Notes: generated from the letters alone by a model not told the origin. A stretch of DNA of 64,000 nucleotides from an uncultured Pelagibacteraceae bacterium (GCA_902631595.1 CACOZH010000001.1:44206-108205), one strand, 5' to 3'; shown: positions 1 through 9,794, counted from the stretch's first letter. Numbers and translations: made by a program.

Positions 1-608
1 ATTTTGAGTTTTGTTTTATAAAATTTGTTAATTTTAATAATATTTTCTTGTATAATGTTTTTGTTAATATTTTTACTTACATTTTTTAATGGAACATGCG
101 TCGTTATAGGAGATACTGATAAATTCTTATTAAATATTAACATCACAGGTTTTTTTGAAATTTTACGCCCTGATTCGTTATAGACGTATTCAGTTACTCC
201 AGGGTATTTATTCTTAAGAAAATGTTTTTTTGAGACTGGACCATTTATAATAATATCTGATAAATTATTTCTTAAATAACTAAAGCTCATTTTAAATGAA
301 TTTGAAATATAATTTTTGGATTTAAACGAAATTTTTTCAAAGGATCTACGAAAACTATAGTATATATCTTTTAAATAAATTTTATTTTTTAATTCTTTAA
401 ATTTAAAGTCATCTAAATTTAATATTTTAAAAAGAGGTTTTATTTTTAAAAATTTAATTTGTGAATTAACTAAATCCTTTGACCCGATAATTATAATTGG
501 ATAATTTAGTTTTTTTTTTACAATTTTATTTAAAACTTTAATTAATATTTCAATAAATACACTATTGGGTTCTCCAAGGACAATTAATATCGGTTTTTTA
601 TATTTCAC
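1..608 (-). CDS. pdxA: 4-hydroxythreonine-4-phosphate dehydrogenase (PdxA) family, 3' end cut by window
   Basis: I translated this by eye because the ORF track omits it: the gene runs off the left edge, leaving about 202 N-terminal residues. PdxA oxidises 4-phosphohydroxy-threonine in the DXP-dependent pyridoxal phosphate pathway. PdxA landmarks are visible: an N-terminal LGEPNS segment, INGPVSKK, the GVTEY segment, NESGRK, and TTHVPLKNV with its metal-binding histidine. The start is a GTG at 608 with an AAAGGA ribosome-binding site 9 bases upstream, and it overlaps the surA stop by 11 bases. The usual GEPAGIGP and GHTE motifs are altered (GEPNSVFIE, GVTE), so a specialised or divergent PdxA is possible. 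The surA-pdxA order is the common proteobacterial one. Confidence 0.85.
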   Translation of the reverse strand, partial: MKYKKPILIVLGEPNSVFIEILIKVLNKIVKKKLNYPIIIIGSKDLVNSQIKFLKIKPLFKILNLDDFKFKELKNKIYLKDIYYSFRRSFEKISFKSKNYISNSFKMSFSYLRNNLSDIIINGPVSKKHFLKNKYPGVTEYVYNESGRKISKKPVMLIFNKNLSVSPITTHVPLKNVSKNINKNIIQENIIKINKFYKTKLK

Positions 609-1524
609 TTATAAAAGTCCTTTTTTTAATCTTATTGAAATATATATATCCAAATTTATTTAACTCTTTATCTGTTTCAGTATTAATTAATTTTTGCAAT
701 TCTTCCTCTAAATTAATCTTTTTTTCGACAATTCTTTTTTCATTTAATTTTAATATTATAAATCCATTATTTGTTTTAATTGGCTTAGTAATAGTATCTA
801 TTTTTTTGATTTCATTATATATATCTCTAGAAATTTGACTTGATTTAATCCATCCTAATTTACCACCAAATTTTTTTGTTTCAGATATGCTATAAATACT
901 AGCAGCTGCTTCAAAACCAGAAGAATTAATTTCATCATAAATTTGCTTTGATAAGTCTTTTAAATTTCCATTAGCCTCAATTTTGAATACAATTTCACTC
1001 AAATTTAATTCTTCATAATTAGTTTTTTGTTCTTGAATTTGTTTTTTTAAAACATCCACATTAATTTTGACTTGGGACTTAAACTTTTCATAAATAAATT
1101 CTCTCCAAATATTATCAATGTGAAAATTTTTAAGTAAAAATTCATATTCTAGATTTGACTGCTCTAAGGAATTTCTTAAATCCTGATCATTCTTATATTT
1201 GCTATTTTTTATAAATCTTTTAACATATTTTTCTCCTGAATTACTTTTTTCAAAATCATATATTTTTTTAAGCTCAACTTCTTTAATTTTTCTATTTATG
1301 AGAGAATTTTTTGAAATTTTTGTAATCTGATCTTTTAATAAATTTTTTAAATTTGGATTTAAAAAAATTAAAAATTTTTCTTCATTATTCAAATCAATGT
1401 TTGTAATTATTTCCTCATTTATTTTGTAAATAATTTCTGTTTTATTTTCTGACAGTGATACATTAGAGATAAAACTAATTATAAGTACTAAAAATACTAA
1501 GTAAAAATTTCTAGTATTTTTCAT
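598..1524 (-). CDS. surA: Periplasmic peptidyl-prolyl isomerase / OMP chaperone SurA
   Basis: SurA escorts unfolded outer-membrane proteins, including LptD, through the periplasm. The 308-residue product begins with a basic, hydrophobic Sec signal peptide (about residues 1-25, ending near NVSLS). A helical N-terminal chaperone region follows, then one parvulin (PpiC) domain around residues 170-265 with the FGGKLGWI segment typical of the fold. E. coli SurA is longer and has two parvulin domains; this reduced one-domain form suits a small genome. It overlaps lptD by 14 bases and pdxA by 11, so it is probably translationally coupled in one lptFG-lptD-surA-pdxA transcript. Confidence 0.88.
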   Translation of the reverse strand: MKNTRNFYLVFLVLIISFISNVSLSENKTEIIYKINEEIITNIDLNNEEKFLIFLNPNLKNLLKDQITKISKNSLINRKIKEVELKKIYDFEKSNSGEKYVKRFIKNSKYKNDQDLRNSLEQSNLEYEFLLKNFHIDNIWREFIYEKFKSQVKINVDVLKKQIQEQKTNYEELNLSEIVFKIEANGNLKDLSKQIYDEINSSGFEAAASIYSISETKKFGGKLGWIKSSQISRDIYNEIKKIDTITKPIKTNNGFIILKLNEKRIVEKKINLEEELQKLINTETDKELNKFGYIYFNKIKKRTFISEI

Positions 1525-4090
1525 TATTGACAGTTCCTACATCTCCAAAAGGGATAATTGATATCTTAAAGAAAATATTTTTGTCTGAATTTATAGCATT
1601 ATCACTATAAAATTGCTTATTGTAAATAATAGATGCCTCTAGACAATCATTTTTGTATTTATATATTAAATTATAGTAGTCAGTTAAATTTTTATCTAAA
1701 TTTTTATTAGTCTCAAAAGCTAATGAATTATTATTATTTATTATTACTTTTGATACATTATTTAAGTAACTTTCCTCTCCAATTGGCTGGCTTTTTTCCA
1801 TATATTCAAATGACGTTGAGAATATTGAGGAATTGTATTTGAGTGAAGCCAAGCTATAATTAGTATCACTCAAGTTTTCATCAATAGAAAAGTTATATCC
1901 AAAAGATAAGTTTTCAGTAATATTTATTCCAGAATAACCAATTATATCAGATGTTTTCTTATTTAAAGTGGTACTAACAGGTAGATCTTCATCTTCTTTT
2001 GTTTTTAAATTCACTCCAAGGCCTAAATTTATTCTATCTCTATTAAATTTATTTTGATTTTTATATTCTAACCCTAAAGTTACAGATTCCCTTGATTCTA
2101 TTGTTTTGTTGCTAACTCTATCCAAATTAAACAAATCCTGGAAACGAATTAATTCTTTTTCATTTTTTAAATTAAACCCTTTGTTAGGACTATATCTAAA
2201 AGAGATCAAGGGAGTTAAGAATTGCGAGCCATTATTTGTTTCTTTAAATAGTGGATATCTAATATTATACAAAAAAGAGGTAAAAAGTTTATAATCTTTA
2301 TCATCTTTATATTTATTTGATAAATCACCATAAGTATTTATATTTCTTAATAAAAATTTATAGCTTGTATCTGAATTTTTTAAAAAATTGTTGCTATTTG
2401 AACTAAATACTAAATCGTTAACTAAATCTACTTCATCAACATTGGTGTTAAATTTGTGATAATTTCCGCTAGATTTATAACCTATTGTATCAAATAAATT
2501 ATTGTTTAAGTAAGTTTCTTTTGTGTACTCAAAATCTGGAAAAATATACTCGTACTTATCACTATCTTTTTTTGATAGATCTTCAATTATGTCTATAGAA
2601 GATGAAAAAGAGGAGTCATCAGATATCGTTTCTATAGAAAACCTTGAATTTAAAGTGCTATAATTTTTTATTAAAGGTGATTTTATTTGATATTTTTTAA
2701 GGTAATTGTCATTTGATACTGTCTCTATTCTCATTTCATAAAACGAATTTTCAAAATCACCTTTTAGTAATGAAAATAAATGTGTATTAGTATTATCATT
2801 TTCATTAATGCTAAAGTCAGCCGTAAAATCTGAATTTTCAAATGCTTGTCTATACTCTGTTTGCAAAAATAAATTATTATTTGTGTATATTCGTGGTGAA
2901 ATCGTTATATCTTTATCATAATCAATCGCTTTAAAATACGGTATCTGTGTTGAAAATCCAAGATTACTACTATTTATAAATTGTGGAAATAAAAATCCGG
3001 ACTGTCTTTTTATTGTTGGGTCTGGATGAAAAAAATATGGAAAATATAAAACAGGAACATCATAAATTTCCAACCAAGCATTTTTATATTCTATTCTTTT
3101 TTTTTCTTTTACATGCTTTACTTCATCTGCAGATAATGACCAAGCTGGACATTTTCCATCTTCATTTTTACAGGTAGTAAAAATACTCTTATTCATAGAA
3201 GTTTCGGTTTTATTTGTAATAATATATCTGCCGAATAATCTGGGATCATTTTCTTCATTACCAAAAAGACCTTTGTTAAAAATTAAATTAAAGTCCGATC
3301 CTACTAATTCATTTAGTGCTAGATTTATATATCCATTTTTTAATTCTAATGTGTTATTATCTTTATCAATTAATTCTATATTGTTAGCCTTAAAAACTTT
3401 TTTATCTAAGTCGAAATTAAAATTTGATAATTTGAACTTATTTTCAAAATTATCTAGAATTATTGCTTTATTTTCTGAAAAAATTATATTTTTATTTTTA
3501 TCATAAAAAATATCATTCGCTTCTATTTGATATTTATCCTGAAAGTTTATTTTTGTTTTATTAAAACTTTGAAACACTTCCTCTAGCTGATTATAAATAA
3601 TTTTTTCTGAAAAAATTTTGTATTCATTTATAAGATCCTCTAAAATGACGCTATCAGTTAATTCTAAAATCTTTGTACCTCTGTCAATTATAGCATTTTC
3701 ACCACTTACCTTAAACTTAACATTTTTATTTTCCTCATCTAAAATATTTACAATAGTATTTCCATATGATGAAATTAAGTCATTATTTCTATCAAATATA
3801 ATTTTATTACTTTTAACTTGAGAGTTTTTTTCTGTATCAAAAAAAATAACGTTTCCACTAATTTCGACTATTTGATTCAGTCTGTTGTATTTTGCATTAT
3901 TGCCTTTAATGCTAATATTATCTCCATCAACAATACTGACTGCACCTTTGCCAACTATTAAATTTCCACTTTCTTTAATATCAACTACTTCTGCATCAAC
4001 TACCAAATCAGCAGCAAATAATTTGTTATAATTTAAACAAACTAATAGAAAAAATATTAAAAACTTAACTATATTAAAATTATTTTTCAT
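1511..4090 (-). CDS. lptD: LPS assembly outer-membrane protein LptD
   Basis: LptD is the outer-membrane beta-barrel that inserts lipopolysaccharide into the outer leaflet. The 859-residue protein has a signal peptide (about 1-27), an N-terminal OstA/LptA-like jellyroll rich in short beta repeats (about residues 30-290), and a long C-terminal barrel. A CKNEDGKCPAWSL segment near residue 310 matches the conserved cysteine-containing junction between jellyroll and barrel. The gene lies between lptG upstream and surA downstream, and SurA is its chaperone. It overlaps lptG by 11 bases. Length and architecture agree with the family, and the barrel is strongly Asn/Lys/Ser biased, as expected in an AT-rich genome. 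Confidence 0.92.
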   Translation of the reverse strand: MKNNFNIVKFLIFFLLVCLNYNKLFAADLVVDAEVVDIKESGNLIVGKGAVSIVDGDNISIKGNNAKYNRLNQIVEISGNVIFFDTEKNSQVKSNKIIFDRNNDLISSYGNTIVNILDEENKNVKFKVSGENAIIDRGTKILELTDSVILEDLINEYKIFSEKIIYNQLEEVFQSFNKTKINFQDKYQIEANDIFYDKNKNIIFSENKAIILDNFENKFKLSNFNFDLDKKVFKANNIELIDKDNNTLELKNGYINLALNELVGSDFNLIFNKGLFGNEENDPRLFGRYIITNKTETSMNKSIFTTCKNEDGKCPAWSLSADEVKHVKEKKRIEYKNAWLEIYDVPVLYFPYFFHPDPTIKRQSGFLFPQFINSSNLGFSTQIPYFKAIDYDKDITISPRIYTNNNLFLQTEYRQAFENSDFTADFSINENDNTNTHLFSLLKGDFENSFYEMRIETVSNDNYLKKYQIKSPLIKNYSTLNSRFSIETISDDSSFSSSIDIIEDLSKKDSDKYEYIFPDFEYTKETYLNNNLFDTIGYKSSGNYHKFNTNVDEVDLVNDLVFSSNSNNFLKNSDTSYKFLLRNINTYGDLSNKYKDDKDYKLFTSFLYNIRYPLFKETNNGSQFLTPLISFRYSPNKGFNLKNEKELIRFQDLFNLDRVSNKTIESRESVTLGLEYKNQNKFNRDRINLGLGVNLKTKEDEDLPVSTTLNKKTSDIIGYSGINITENLSFGYNFSIDENLSDTNYSLASLKYNSSIFSTSFEYMEKSQPIGEESYLNNVSKVIINNNNSLAFETNKNLDKNLTDYYNLIYKYKNDCLEASIIYNKQFYSDNAINSDKNIFFKISIIPFGDVGTVNNEKY

Positions 4091-5165
4091 TTATATTTAC
4101 AATACCAATCATACAACTTAAAAATAAAATAAAATTTGGCAACCAAATTGCTAATAATATAGGAATTTTATTGTTTGAACCCAATAAACCAAAGAAATAA
4201 TCGATGTAATATATCGATACAGATAATAAAATACCCAAAATAAGAATAAAAGATCTCGATTTTTTTAATTTAATTTGTAACATTAAAATCGAAGATAAAA
4301 GTGCAAAAATAACTAGGCTAATAGGTATTGAGAATATTTTGTGAAGGTATATGTCTATATCTGATACATTTAATCCCACACTTTCAAAATCCTTACGTTG
4401 CTTGAATAACTCATAAATATTTAATGACTCGAGATTTGAAAATAAAGAATTTATTTTTTTGTAATCAAAATTAGTTTCAAAATCTAAATTTTGAGAATTT
4501 TCTATTTTTCCTTGACTATTTATTAATAAAGCATCTCTAATTTTCCAAGTTTTATTTGTAATAATGGCCTCTTTTGCAATGATATTTGACTCATTTCTAA
4601 AATCTTGATCAAATAATGTAATCACCAAAGTTTTAAGAATATTTTTTTCAATCTTTTCAGAGTGAATTATCATTATTTTGTCACCTAACTTATCTTTTAT
4701 CCATAAACCGTTCTCATTAATAACTGCTAAATATTTGTTATCTTTTGTATACTTATTTTTGAATTCAAGATAATTATTTTTCATATTTGAAGATAAGAAA
4801 TGAAAAACTAAAACAAAAAATATCCCAATAAAAAAAACTAGCAAACAAATATAAGAAATAATTTTTAAATTATTTATTCCATTGTTTTTAAAAATTAATA
4901 TTTCCGAATTTGTTTGAAATTTTATAAAGAAAAACTGTGTAGCTATTAAAATTATAAAAGGAAAAATCTCAAATAGAATTGATGGCAGGTTAAGAAAAGT
5001 AAGTAGAATAGCATATCCGACTCCAATGTCTTCAATATCGCTAAAGAATCTTAATTCTTCTAAAATATTCATTATAAATATAAGAGCAGAAAAGATTAAT
5101 GTAACGTTTAATAGTCTTACAGTATAGACATGATACAGGTGTTTGACATAAATTTTATTAAACAT
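4080..5165 (-). CDS. lptG: LPS export ABC transporter permease LptG
   Basis: This is a YjgP/YjgQ-family permease of the LptB2FG complex, which extracts lipopolysaccharide from the inner membrane. The 361-residue protein has three N-terminal membrane helices (about 15-35, 55-80, 100-125), a central periplasmic beta-jellyroll (about 130-265), and three C-terminal helices. The N-terminus (NKIYVKHLYHVYTVRLLNV) and a LLTFLNLPSILFEIFPF helix are typical of the family. It lies 3 bases downstream of lptF and overlaps lptD. The LptF/LptG assignment follows gene order and is less certain than the family. The partner ATPase LptB is not in this window. Confidence 0.88.
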   Translation of the reverse strand: MFNKIYVKHLYHVYTVRLLNVTLIFSALIFIMNILEELRFFSDIEDIGVGYAILLTFLNLPSILFEIFPFIILIATQFFFIKFQTNSEILIFKNNGINNLKIISYICLLVFFIGIFFVLVFHFLSSNMKNNYLEFKNKYTKDNKYLAVINENGLWIKDKLGDKIMIIHSEKIEKNILKTLVITLFDQDFRNESNIIAKEAIITNKTWKIRDALLINSQGKIENSQNLDFETNFDYKKINSLFSNLESLNIYELFKQRKDFESVGLNVSDIDIYLHKIFSIPISLVIFALLSSILMLQIKLKKSRSFILILGILLSVSIYYIDYFFGLLGSNNKIPILLAIWLPNFILFLSCMIGIVNINEK

Positions 5166-5168
5166 AAT

Positions 5169-6308
5169 TTAAATACTTTTTCTACTTAAGTTAAAAATTG
5201 ATATATAAGTTAAAATAAATATTAATACTGGCAATGATACCAAAATTAAATTACTTAAAAATGAAGTACTTAAAAACTCAGAATTAAGTTCAGAAATTAT
5301 CACACACAATAGACCAAAAAAAAGAATTAAAAATTTATGTCTGGAATACTTATGGCTTTTTTCATTTAAAAAAATTAATAATGCTGTAATAGCTCCTAAG
5401 ACAACAATATAAAATGATTTAATTGATCTATCAAACATTTCTTTACCACTTTTTATATACGAGTTTTTGGTGCAATGAAAAATAGGCAAACTATAATTTT
5501 CCTTATCTCCGAACATAAAATTGTTTATACACGATATTAATATGTTTGAATTTAACTCTTGCAGTTTTGGGAAAGTAGTGGACTTACTTCTAAATTTAGA
5601 AATATTAAAAGTTGTGTTATTAAATTTAATTATTTTACCATCTGAATAATTATCATTATCGTCATTCTCAATGTCTAGTATTTGACCAAAATTTAAATTT
5701 AAATATTTTTTAGATCCATCTTCAATAATTTTACCCATTCTTGCAGAAATTATTTGAGTATTTTTATTCATTCCATCTTTTAAATAAATATTTTTCATAT
5801 TTCCATCTTCATCGATACTTTCGACAAATATCGTAAAATCTTTAAGAGTATCAATAAACTTTCTTTCAGTTATAAGTGATGAAAAGAAATCTATATTTGA
5901 AGTTCTAATAAAGTCTCTTGAATAATCCTGTAATTTTGGAACTAAAAAATAAGCGAGCAACATTTGAATTACCATAAAAATTAAAGACACTTTGATTATG
6001 AAATTAATTAGACGTATTTTGCTTATTCCATTTGTCCAAAATATTAATATCTCATTATTTGATTGATATTTATTAATTATATAAACCAAACTAACAAAGT
6101 AAGAAAAAATCATAATTTTTGAAAAAATTTTCGGAAAACTCAACAAAATAAATGAAAAATATACCTGAAATCCGTGACCATCTTTAGATATAAAATCTAA
6201 GTAATTCACGGATTGTACTATCCAGGTAATTAGAGAAAGACTTAAAGATACTATTAAAAAAAAGCCTGCCAGATCTAAAAAAAACTTTCTAAATATTATT
6301 TTTTCCAT
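5169..6308 (-). CDS. lptF: LPS export ABC transporter permease LptF
   Basis: This is the second YjgP/YjgQ-family permease (379 residues), expected to pair with LptG and LptB. It shows the same plan: N-terminal helices, a periplasmic domain of about 150 residues containing FTIFVESIDEDGNMKNIYL, and C-terminal helices. It is the first gene of the minus-strand envelope operon. Only 57 bases separate its start from the divergent pepA start, so promoters for both must lie in that gap. The distal position of lptG suggests this one is LptF, by analogy with lptF-lptG order elsewhere. Confidence 0.88.
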   Translation of the reverse strand: MEKIIFRKFFLDLAGFFLIVSLSLSLITWIVQSVNYLDFISKDGHGFQVYFSFILLSFPKIFSKIMIFSYFVSLVYIINKYQSNNEILIFWTNGISKIRLINFIIKVSLIFMVIQMLLAYFLVPKLQDYSRDFIRTSNIDFFSSLITERKFIDTLKDFTIFVESIDEDGNMKNIYLKDGMNKNTQIISARMGKIIEDGSKKYLNLNFGQILDIENDDNDNYSDGKIIKFNNTTFNISKFRSKSTTFPKLQELNSNILISCINNFMFGDKENYSLPIFHCTKNSYIKSGKEMFDRSIKSFYIVVLGAITALLIFLNEKSHKYSRHKFLILFFGLLCVIISELNSEFLSTSFLSNLILVSLPVLIFILTYISIFNLSRKSI

Positions 6309-6365
6309 TGAAATTTTCTTTTTTGAAACATATATAAGTCACAACCTATACTATATTTATTACAA

Positions 6366-7808
6366 ATGACTTTAAAAATAAATTATTTAGATAAGAAAAA
6401 AGACACTAGTAAGAACATAGCCTATTTTGTGGGAAGAGCCAGTAAAATCACAGAATTTGACGGTGTAATAAACGATAAAATTTTCAATAATATTCTTAGA
6501 TTTAAAAAAGGAGAGAATTTAAAAGATGATAAAATTATTTCAATAAATCAGGACCTAGATCAAAAAATTGTTTTAATTTACGATGTAAAGGCAAATGATG
6601 AGATGGAATATGAAAAATTAGGAGCACAATTTTACGATTTTTTAAAAAAAAATGAAATTTATGATATAAATATTAATATACCAAAAAAAATAAAATCAAT
6701 ATTTATTTCGTCGTTTATACATGGGGCTGAATTAAAATCTTATGAATTTGATTTATATAAGTCAAAAAAAAATAAAAAAAATATTAATATTAATATTGAT
6801 AAATCGATTTTATCATCAAAATCAAAAAAATTAGATGCAATTCTAAAAGGTGTAAACTTTACAAGAGATTTAGTTTCAGAACCTGGGAATGTTTTACATC
6901 CAGATGAATATGCAAAACGATTATCTAAACTAAATAAAATTGGATTGAAAGTAACAATTTATGACGAAAAAAAATTGAGAAAAATGGGATGTAATTCATT
7001 ACTTGGTGTTGGCCAAGGAAGCATCAGAGGATCATACCTGGTAACTATTGAATGGAACGGAATAAAAAATAATTCTAAACCTTTAGCTTTTGTTGGTAAA
7101 GGAGTATGTTTCGATACAGGAGGTTATTCTCTTAAACCTGCAAAATTTATGGAGGATATGACTTACGATATGGCAGGATCTGCAGCTGTAGTAGGTTTGA
7201 TGAAAACTCTTGCGCTTAGAAAAGCAAAAATTAAAGCTGTAGGAGTCGTAGGACTTGTTGAAAATATGGTGAGTGGTAATGCTCAAAGACCCGGTGATAT
7301 TGTAAAATCATATAGCGGTAAGACTATAGAAGTATTAAATACAGATGCAGAGGGAAGATTAGTTTTAGCTGATGCTCTTACCTTTACTGAAGAAAAATTT
7401 AAACCAAATTTCATTGTTGACTTAGCGACTCTAACAGGTGCAATTATAATTTCACTAGGATCAGAGTATGCAGGACTTTTTTCAAATAATGATAAATTAT
7501 CAAAACAATTAATCGATGTAGGTAAAAAAGTTGATGAAAAACTTTGGAGAATGCCTCTTCATAAAAACTTTGATAAATTAATCAATTCAAAAAATGCAGA
7601 TATGCAAAATATAAACTATGTAGGTGGAGCTGGATCTACAACTGCAGCACAATTTTTACAAAGATTTATTTTAAAAAATACACCTTGGGCACATTTGGAT
7701 ATAGCAGGAATGGCATTTTCAAAATATGGCGGAGCTTTAAATTCAAGTGGAGCTACTGGGTATGGTGTTAGATTATTAAATAAGTTAATTGAGGATTACT
7801 ATGAGTAA
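6366..7808 (+). CDS. pepA: Leucyl aminopeptidase (M17 family)
   Basis: This is a cytosolic dizinc/dimanganese aminopeptidase that releases N-terminal residues from peptides and recycles amino acids. The M17 signature NTDAEGRLVLADA lies near residue 325, and the metal and lysine region GKGVCFDTGGYSLKP near residue 245. The 480-residue length is typical of the family. The N-terminal macrodomain-like region is poorly conserved and lysine rich. The gene diverges from lptF and overlaps the start of ndk slightly. In many proteobacteria pepA sits beside lptFG as here, although holC, which often follows pepA, is missing. Confidence 0.93.
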   Translation: MTLKINYLDKKKDTSKNIAYFVGRASKITEFDGVINDKIFNNILRFKKGENLKDDKIISINQDLDQKIVLIYDVKANDEMEYEKLGAQFYDFLKKNEIYDININIPKKIKSIFISSFIHGAELKSYEFDLYKSKKNKKNININIDKSILSSKSKKLDAILKGVNFTRDLVSEPGNVLHPDEYAKRLSKLNKIGLKVTIYDEKKLRKMGCNSLLGVGQGSIRGSYLVTIEWNGIKNNSKPLAFVGKGVCFDTGGYSLKPAKFMEDMTYDMAGSAAVVGLMKTLALRKAKIKAVGVVGLVENMVSGNAQRPGDIVKSYSGKTIEVLNTDAEGRLVLADALTFTEEKFKPNFIVDLATLTGAIIISLGSEYAGLFSNNDKLSKQLIDVGKKVDEKLWRMPLHKNFDKLINSKNADMQNINYVGGAGSTTAAQFLQRFILKNTPWAHLDIAGMAFSKYGGALNSSGATGYGVRLLNKLIEDYYE

Positions 7809-8211
7809 TATTGAACAAACCCTATCAATTATAAAACCAGACGCAGTAGAAAGAAATTTACAAGATGATATAAAAAAAATGTTTACAGATAATGGCTTTA
7901 GCATTAAAGATGAAAAAAAAATTCAAATTTCAAAAACTGAAGCAGAAGAATTCTATAAAGTTCACCAATCAAAACCATTTTATAATGATCTTTGCTCATA
8001 TCTATCGTCAGGTCCAATAGTTGTAATGAAACTTGAAAAAGATAATGCTATTATTGCAAATAGAAAGCTTATGGGCGCTACTGACCCGTTAAAAGCAGAC
8101 AATGGCACAATAAGAAAAAAGTATGGAATTTCAATAGATAAAAATTCGGTTCATGGTTCAGATAGCGTTGAAAACGCAAAAATCGAGATTGATTTTTTCT
8201 TTAATTCTTAG
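7801..8211 (+). CDS. ndk: Nucleoside diphosphate kinase
   Basis: Ndk transfers the gamma phosphate of ATP to nucleoside diphosphates and so balances the NTP and dNTP pools. The catalytic histidine lies in NSVHGSDSVENA near residue 114, and the N-terminus QTLSIIKPDAVERN is diagnostic. I start it at the ATG at 7801, giving 136 residues; the track start at 7789 would add four residues (MRIT) not seen in the family. It overlaps the end of pepA by 8 bases, which suggests translational coupling. It converges with purN, overlapping it by 11 bases. Confidence 0.95.
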   Translation: MSNIEQTLSIIKPDAVERNLQDDIKKMFTDNGFSIKDEKKIQISKTEAEEFYKVHQSKPFYNDLCSYLSSGPIVVMKLEKDNAIIANRKLMGATDPLKADNGTIRKKYGISIDKNSVHGSDSVENAKIEIDFFFNS

Positions 8212-8785
8212 ATAAAACCTTTCTAATTGCGATTGGATAAAGTTTATTTTCGGCAATTAAAATCCTTTTCGAAAGACTTTGAGGAGTATCTGATTTAAGC
8301 ACCTTTACTTTTTTTTGCACAATTATTTTCCCAGAGTCTAACTTTTCACTTACATAATGGACAGTACATCCAGAGTATTTATCTTTATTTTTTATAGCTC
8401 TGTCATGTGTGTTTAACCCTTTATATTTTGGTAGTAAAGATGGATGAATATTAATGATATTATATTTAAACCTTTTAATAAAATTTTTACTTAATATTTT
8501 CATAAATCCAGCCAAACAGATTAGTTTAATATTATTTTTTTTTAGACATTTAATAATTTTTTTTTCTGCTTCATTTTTATTTTTATACCTAACTACTTGA
8601 GTTTTTATTTTATATTTTCGAGCAAAATCAATACCTAATGTATTAGATTTATTACTTATTACTAATTTTAAACTAATATTAGATTTTTTTATCTTTGAGT
8701 ACTCGTATATCGATTTAAGATTTGTACCTCGGCCGGAAATAAAAACTGCACAATTAATTTTATAATTACCAATTAATTTTACCAT
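8201..8785 (-). CDS. purN: Phosphoribosylglycinamide formyltransferase (GART, folate-dependent)
   Basis: PurN catalyses the third step of de novo purine synthesis, formylating GAR with 10-formyl-tetrahydrofolate. The folate and active-site segment HPSLLPKYKGLNTHDRAI (catalytic Asn-His region) and the downstream CTVHYVSEKLDSGKII (catalytic Asp) are present near residues 110-155. The 194-residue length is usual. It follows purM with a 20-base overlap, so purM-purN is one operon as in most proteobacteria. Any translational failure of the frameshifted purM could therefore also affect purN by coupling. Confidence 0.95.
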   Translation of the reverse strand: MVKLIGNYKINCAVFISGRGTNLKSIYEYSKIKKSNISLKLVISNKSNTLGIDFARKYKIKTQVVRYKNKNEAEKKIIKCLKKNNIKLICLAGFMKILSKNFIKRFKYNIINIHPSLLPKYKGLNTHDRAIKNKDKYSGCTVHYVSEKLDSGKIIVQKKVKVLKSDTPQSLSKRILIAENKLYPIAIRKVLSKN

Positions 8786-9787
8786 TTAACAAAACTTTAT
8801 GTTTTCCACTGATAATTTTTCCAATTTCATAAGGTGTATATTTCTTTTTAAAATATTTTTTAATTTTATTAAAATTATTTTTTTTGACTATAAGAATAAA
8901 TCCAACACCACAATTGAATGTTTTAAGCATTTCATTTTCAAGAACTTTATTTTTTTTTAGCCATGAAAATACTTTCTTAATTTTTATTTTACTCAAATCT
9001 ATATTTGCACATTTTCCACTAGGGATAATTCTTGAAAGATTATCTTTAATTCCTCCACCAGTAATATGGGCACATCCTTTTATTAAATTTAAATTTATAA
9101 GTTTAGTTACTTCATCGACGTAAATTTTTGTAGGCTCTAATAACCATTTTTTAATTTTTTATTTTTTTTAAAATTAATTTTATTTTTTTTTAATACGTAC
9201 CTCACTAGTGAAAATCCATTAGAATGTAATCCAGAGGATGGAATCGCAACTACCAAATCATCTTCAAGAATATTTTTTTTTTTTAATATATTTTTTTCTT
9301 CAACTAAGCCTACACTAAAACCTGCAATATCAAATTTCCCCTTTGAGTATGTTCCTGGCATTTCGGCTGTCTCGCCGCCAACTAATTCACAATTACTAAT
9401 TTTACATCCTTTTTGAATTCCCTTTAAAATATCTCTCAACTTTTTTTGGTTGATTTTGTTAATTGAGATATAGTCAAGAAAAATAAATGGCTTACCGCCC
9501 TGAACTAAAATATCATTCACATTCATCGCTACCAGATCAATACCTATAGTATCAAATCTATTTAATTCATTAGCGATCTCAATTTTTGTTCCCACTCCGT
9601 CTGTGCTTGCAACTAGATGAACTTTTTTTAAATTATTTGGAATTTTTGAGATAGATCCAAAATTTCCTATGTTATCCTGTTTCTTATTTTTGTTCTGTTT
9701 TGAAGTAAATTTAGATATAAATTTAACAAATTTTTCAGCAGATCTGATGTTAACTCCACTCTTTGCATATGTTAGGTTATTAGTCAT
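8766..9787 (-). CDS. purM: Phosphoribosylformylglycinamidine cyclo-ligase, interrupted by a -1 frameshift
   Basis: PurM makes AIR from FGAM in purine synthesis. The track gives two pieces (9137-9826 and 8766-8996), but they are one gene. The N-terminal part starts at MTNNLTYAKSGVNI (ATG at 9787) and carries GIDLVAMNVNDIL and GGETAEMPG. It stops at a TAG at 9137-9139. The -1 frame continues exactly where the family should: WLLEPTKIYVDEV, then CAHITGGGIKDNL, then TFNCGVGF. With one base restored the product is about 340 residues, the normal length, and no other damage is seen. A homopolymer indel, a recent mutation, or -1 slippage on A AAA AAT are the options. Confidence 0.9.
9139..9158 (-). 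other. purM frameshift point in A-rich run
   Basis: Read on the minus strand, the N-terminal frame ends AAA AAT GGT TAT TAG while the conserved C-terminal frame reads AAA AAA TGG TTA TTA GAG. The C-terminal frame has its own upstream stop (TAA at 9159-9161). The shift must therefore occur between 9158 and 9139, a stretch holding a six-A run and the slippery-type heptamer A AAA AAT at 9152-9146. Confidence 0.85.
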
Positions 9788-9794
9788 ATAAATT

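Noticed and set aside
635-838. Short plus-strand ORF inside surA, and the many similar 60-100 aa ORFs across the window
   Set aside because: They lie antisense or out of frame within clearly conserved genes, have no family features, and are expected in AT-rich DNA where the complement of Lys/Asn/Phe codons stays open.
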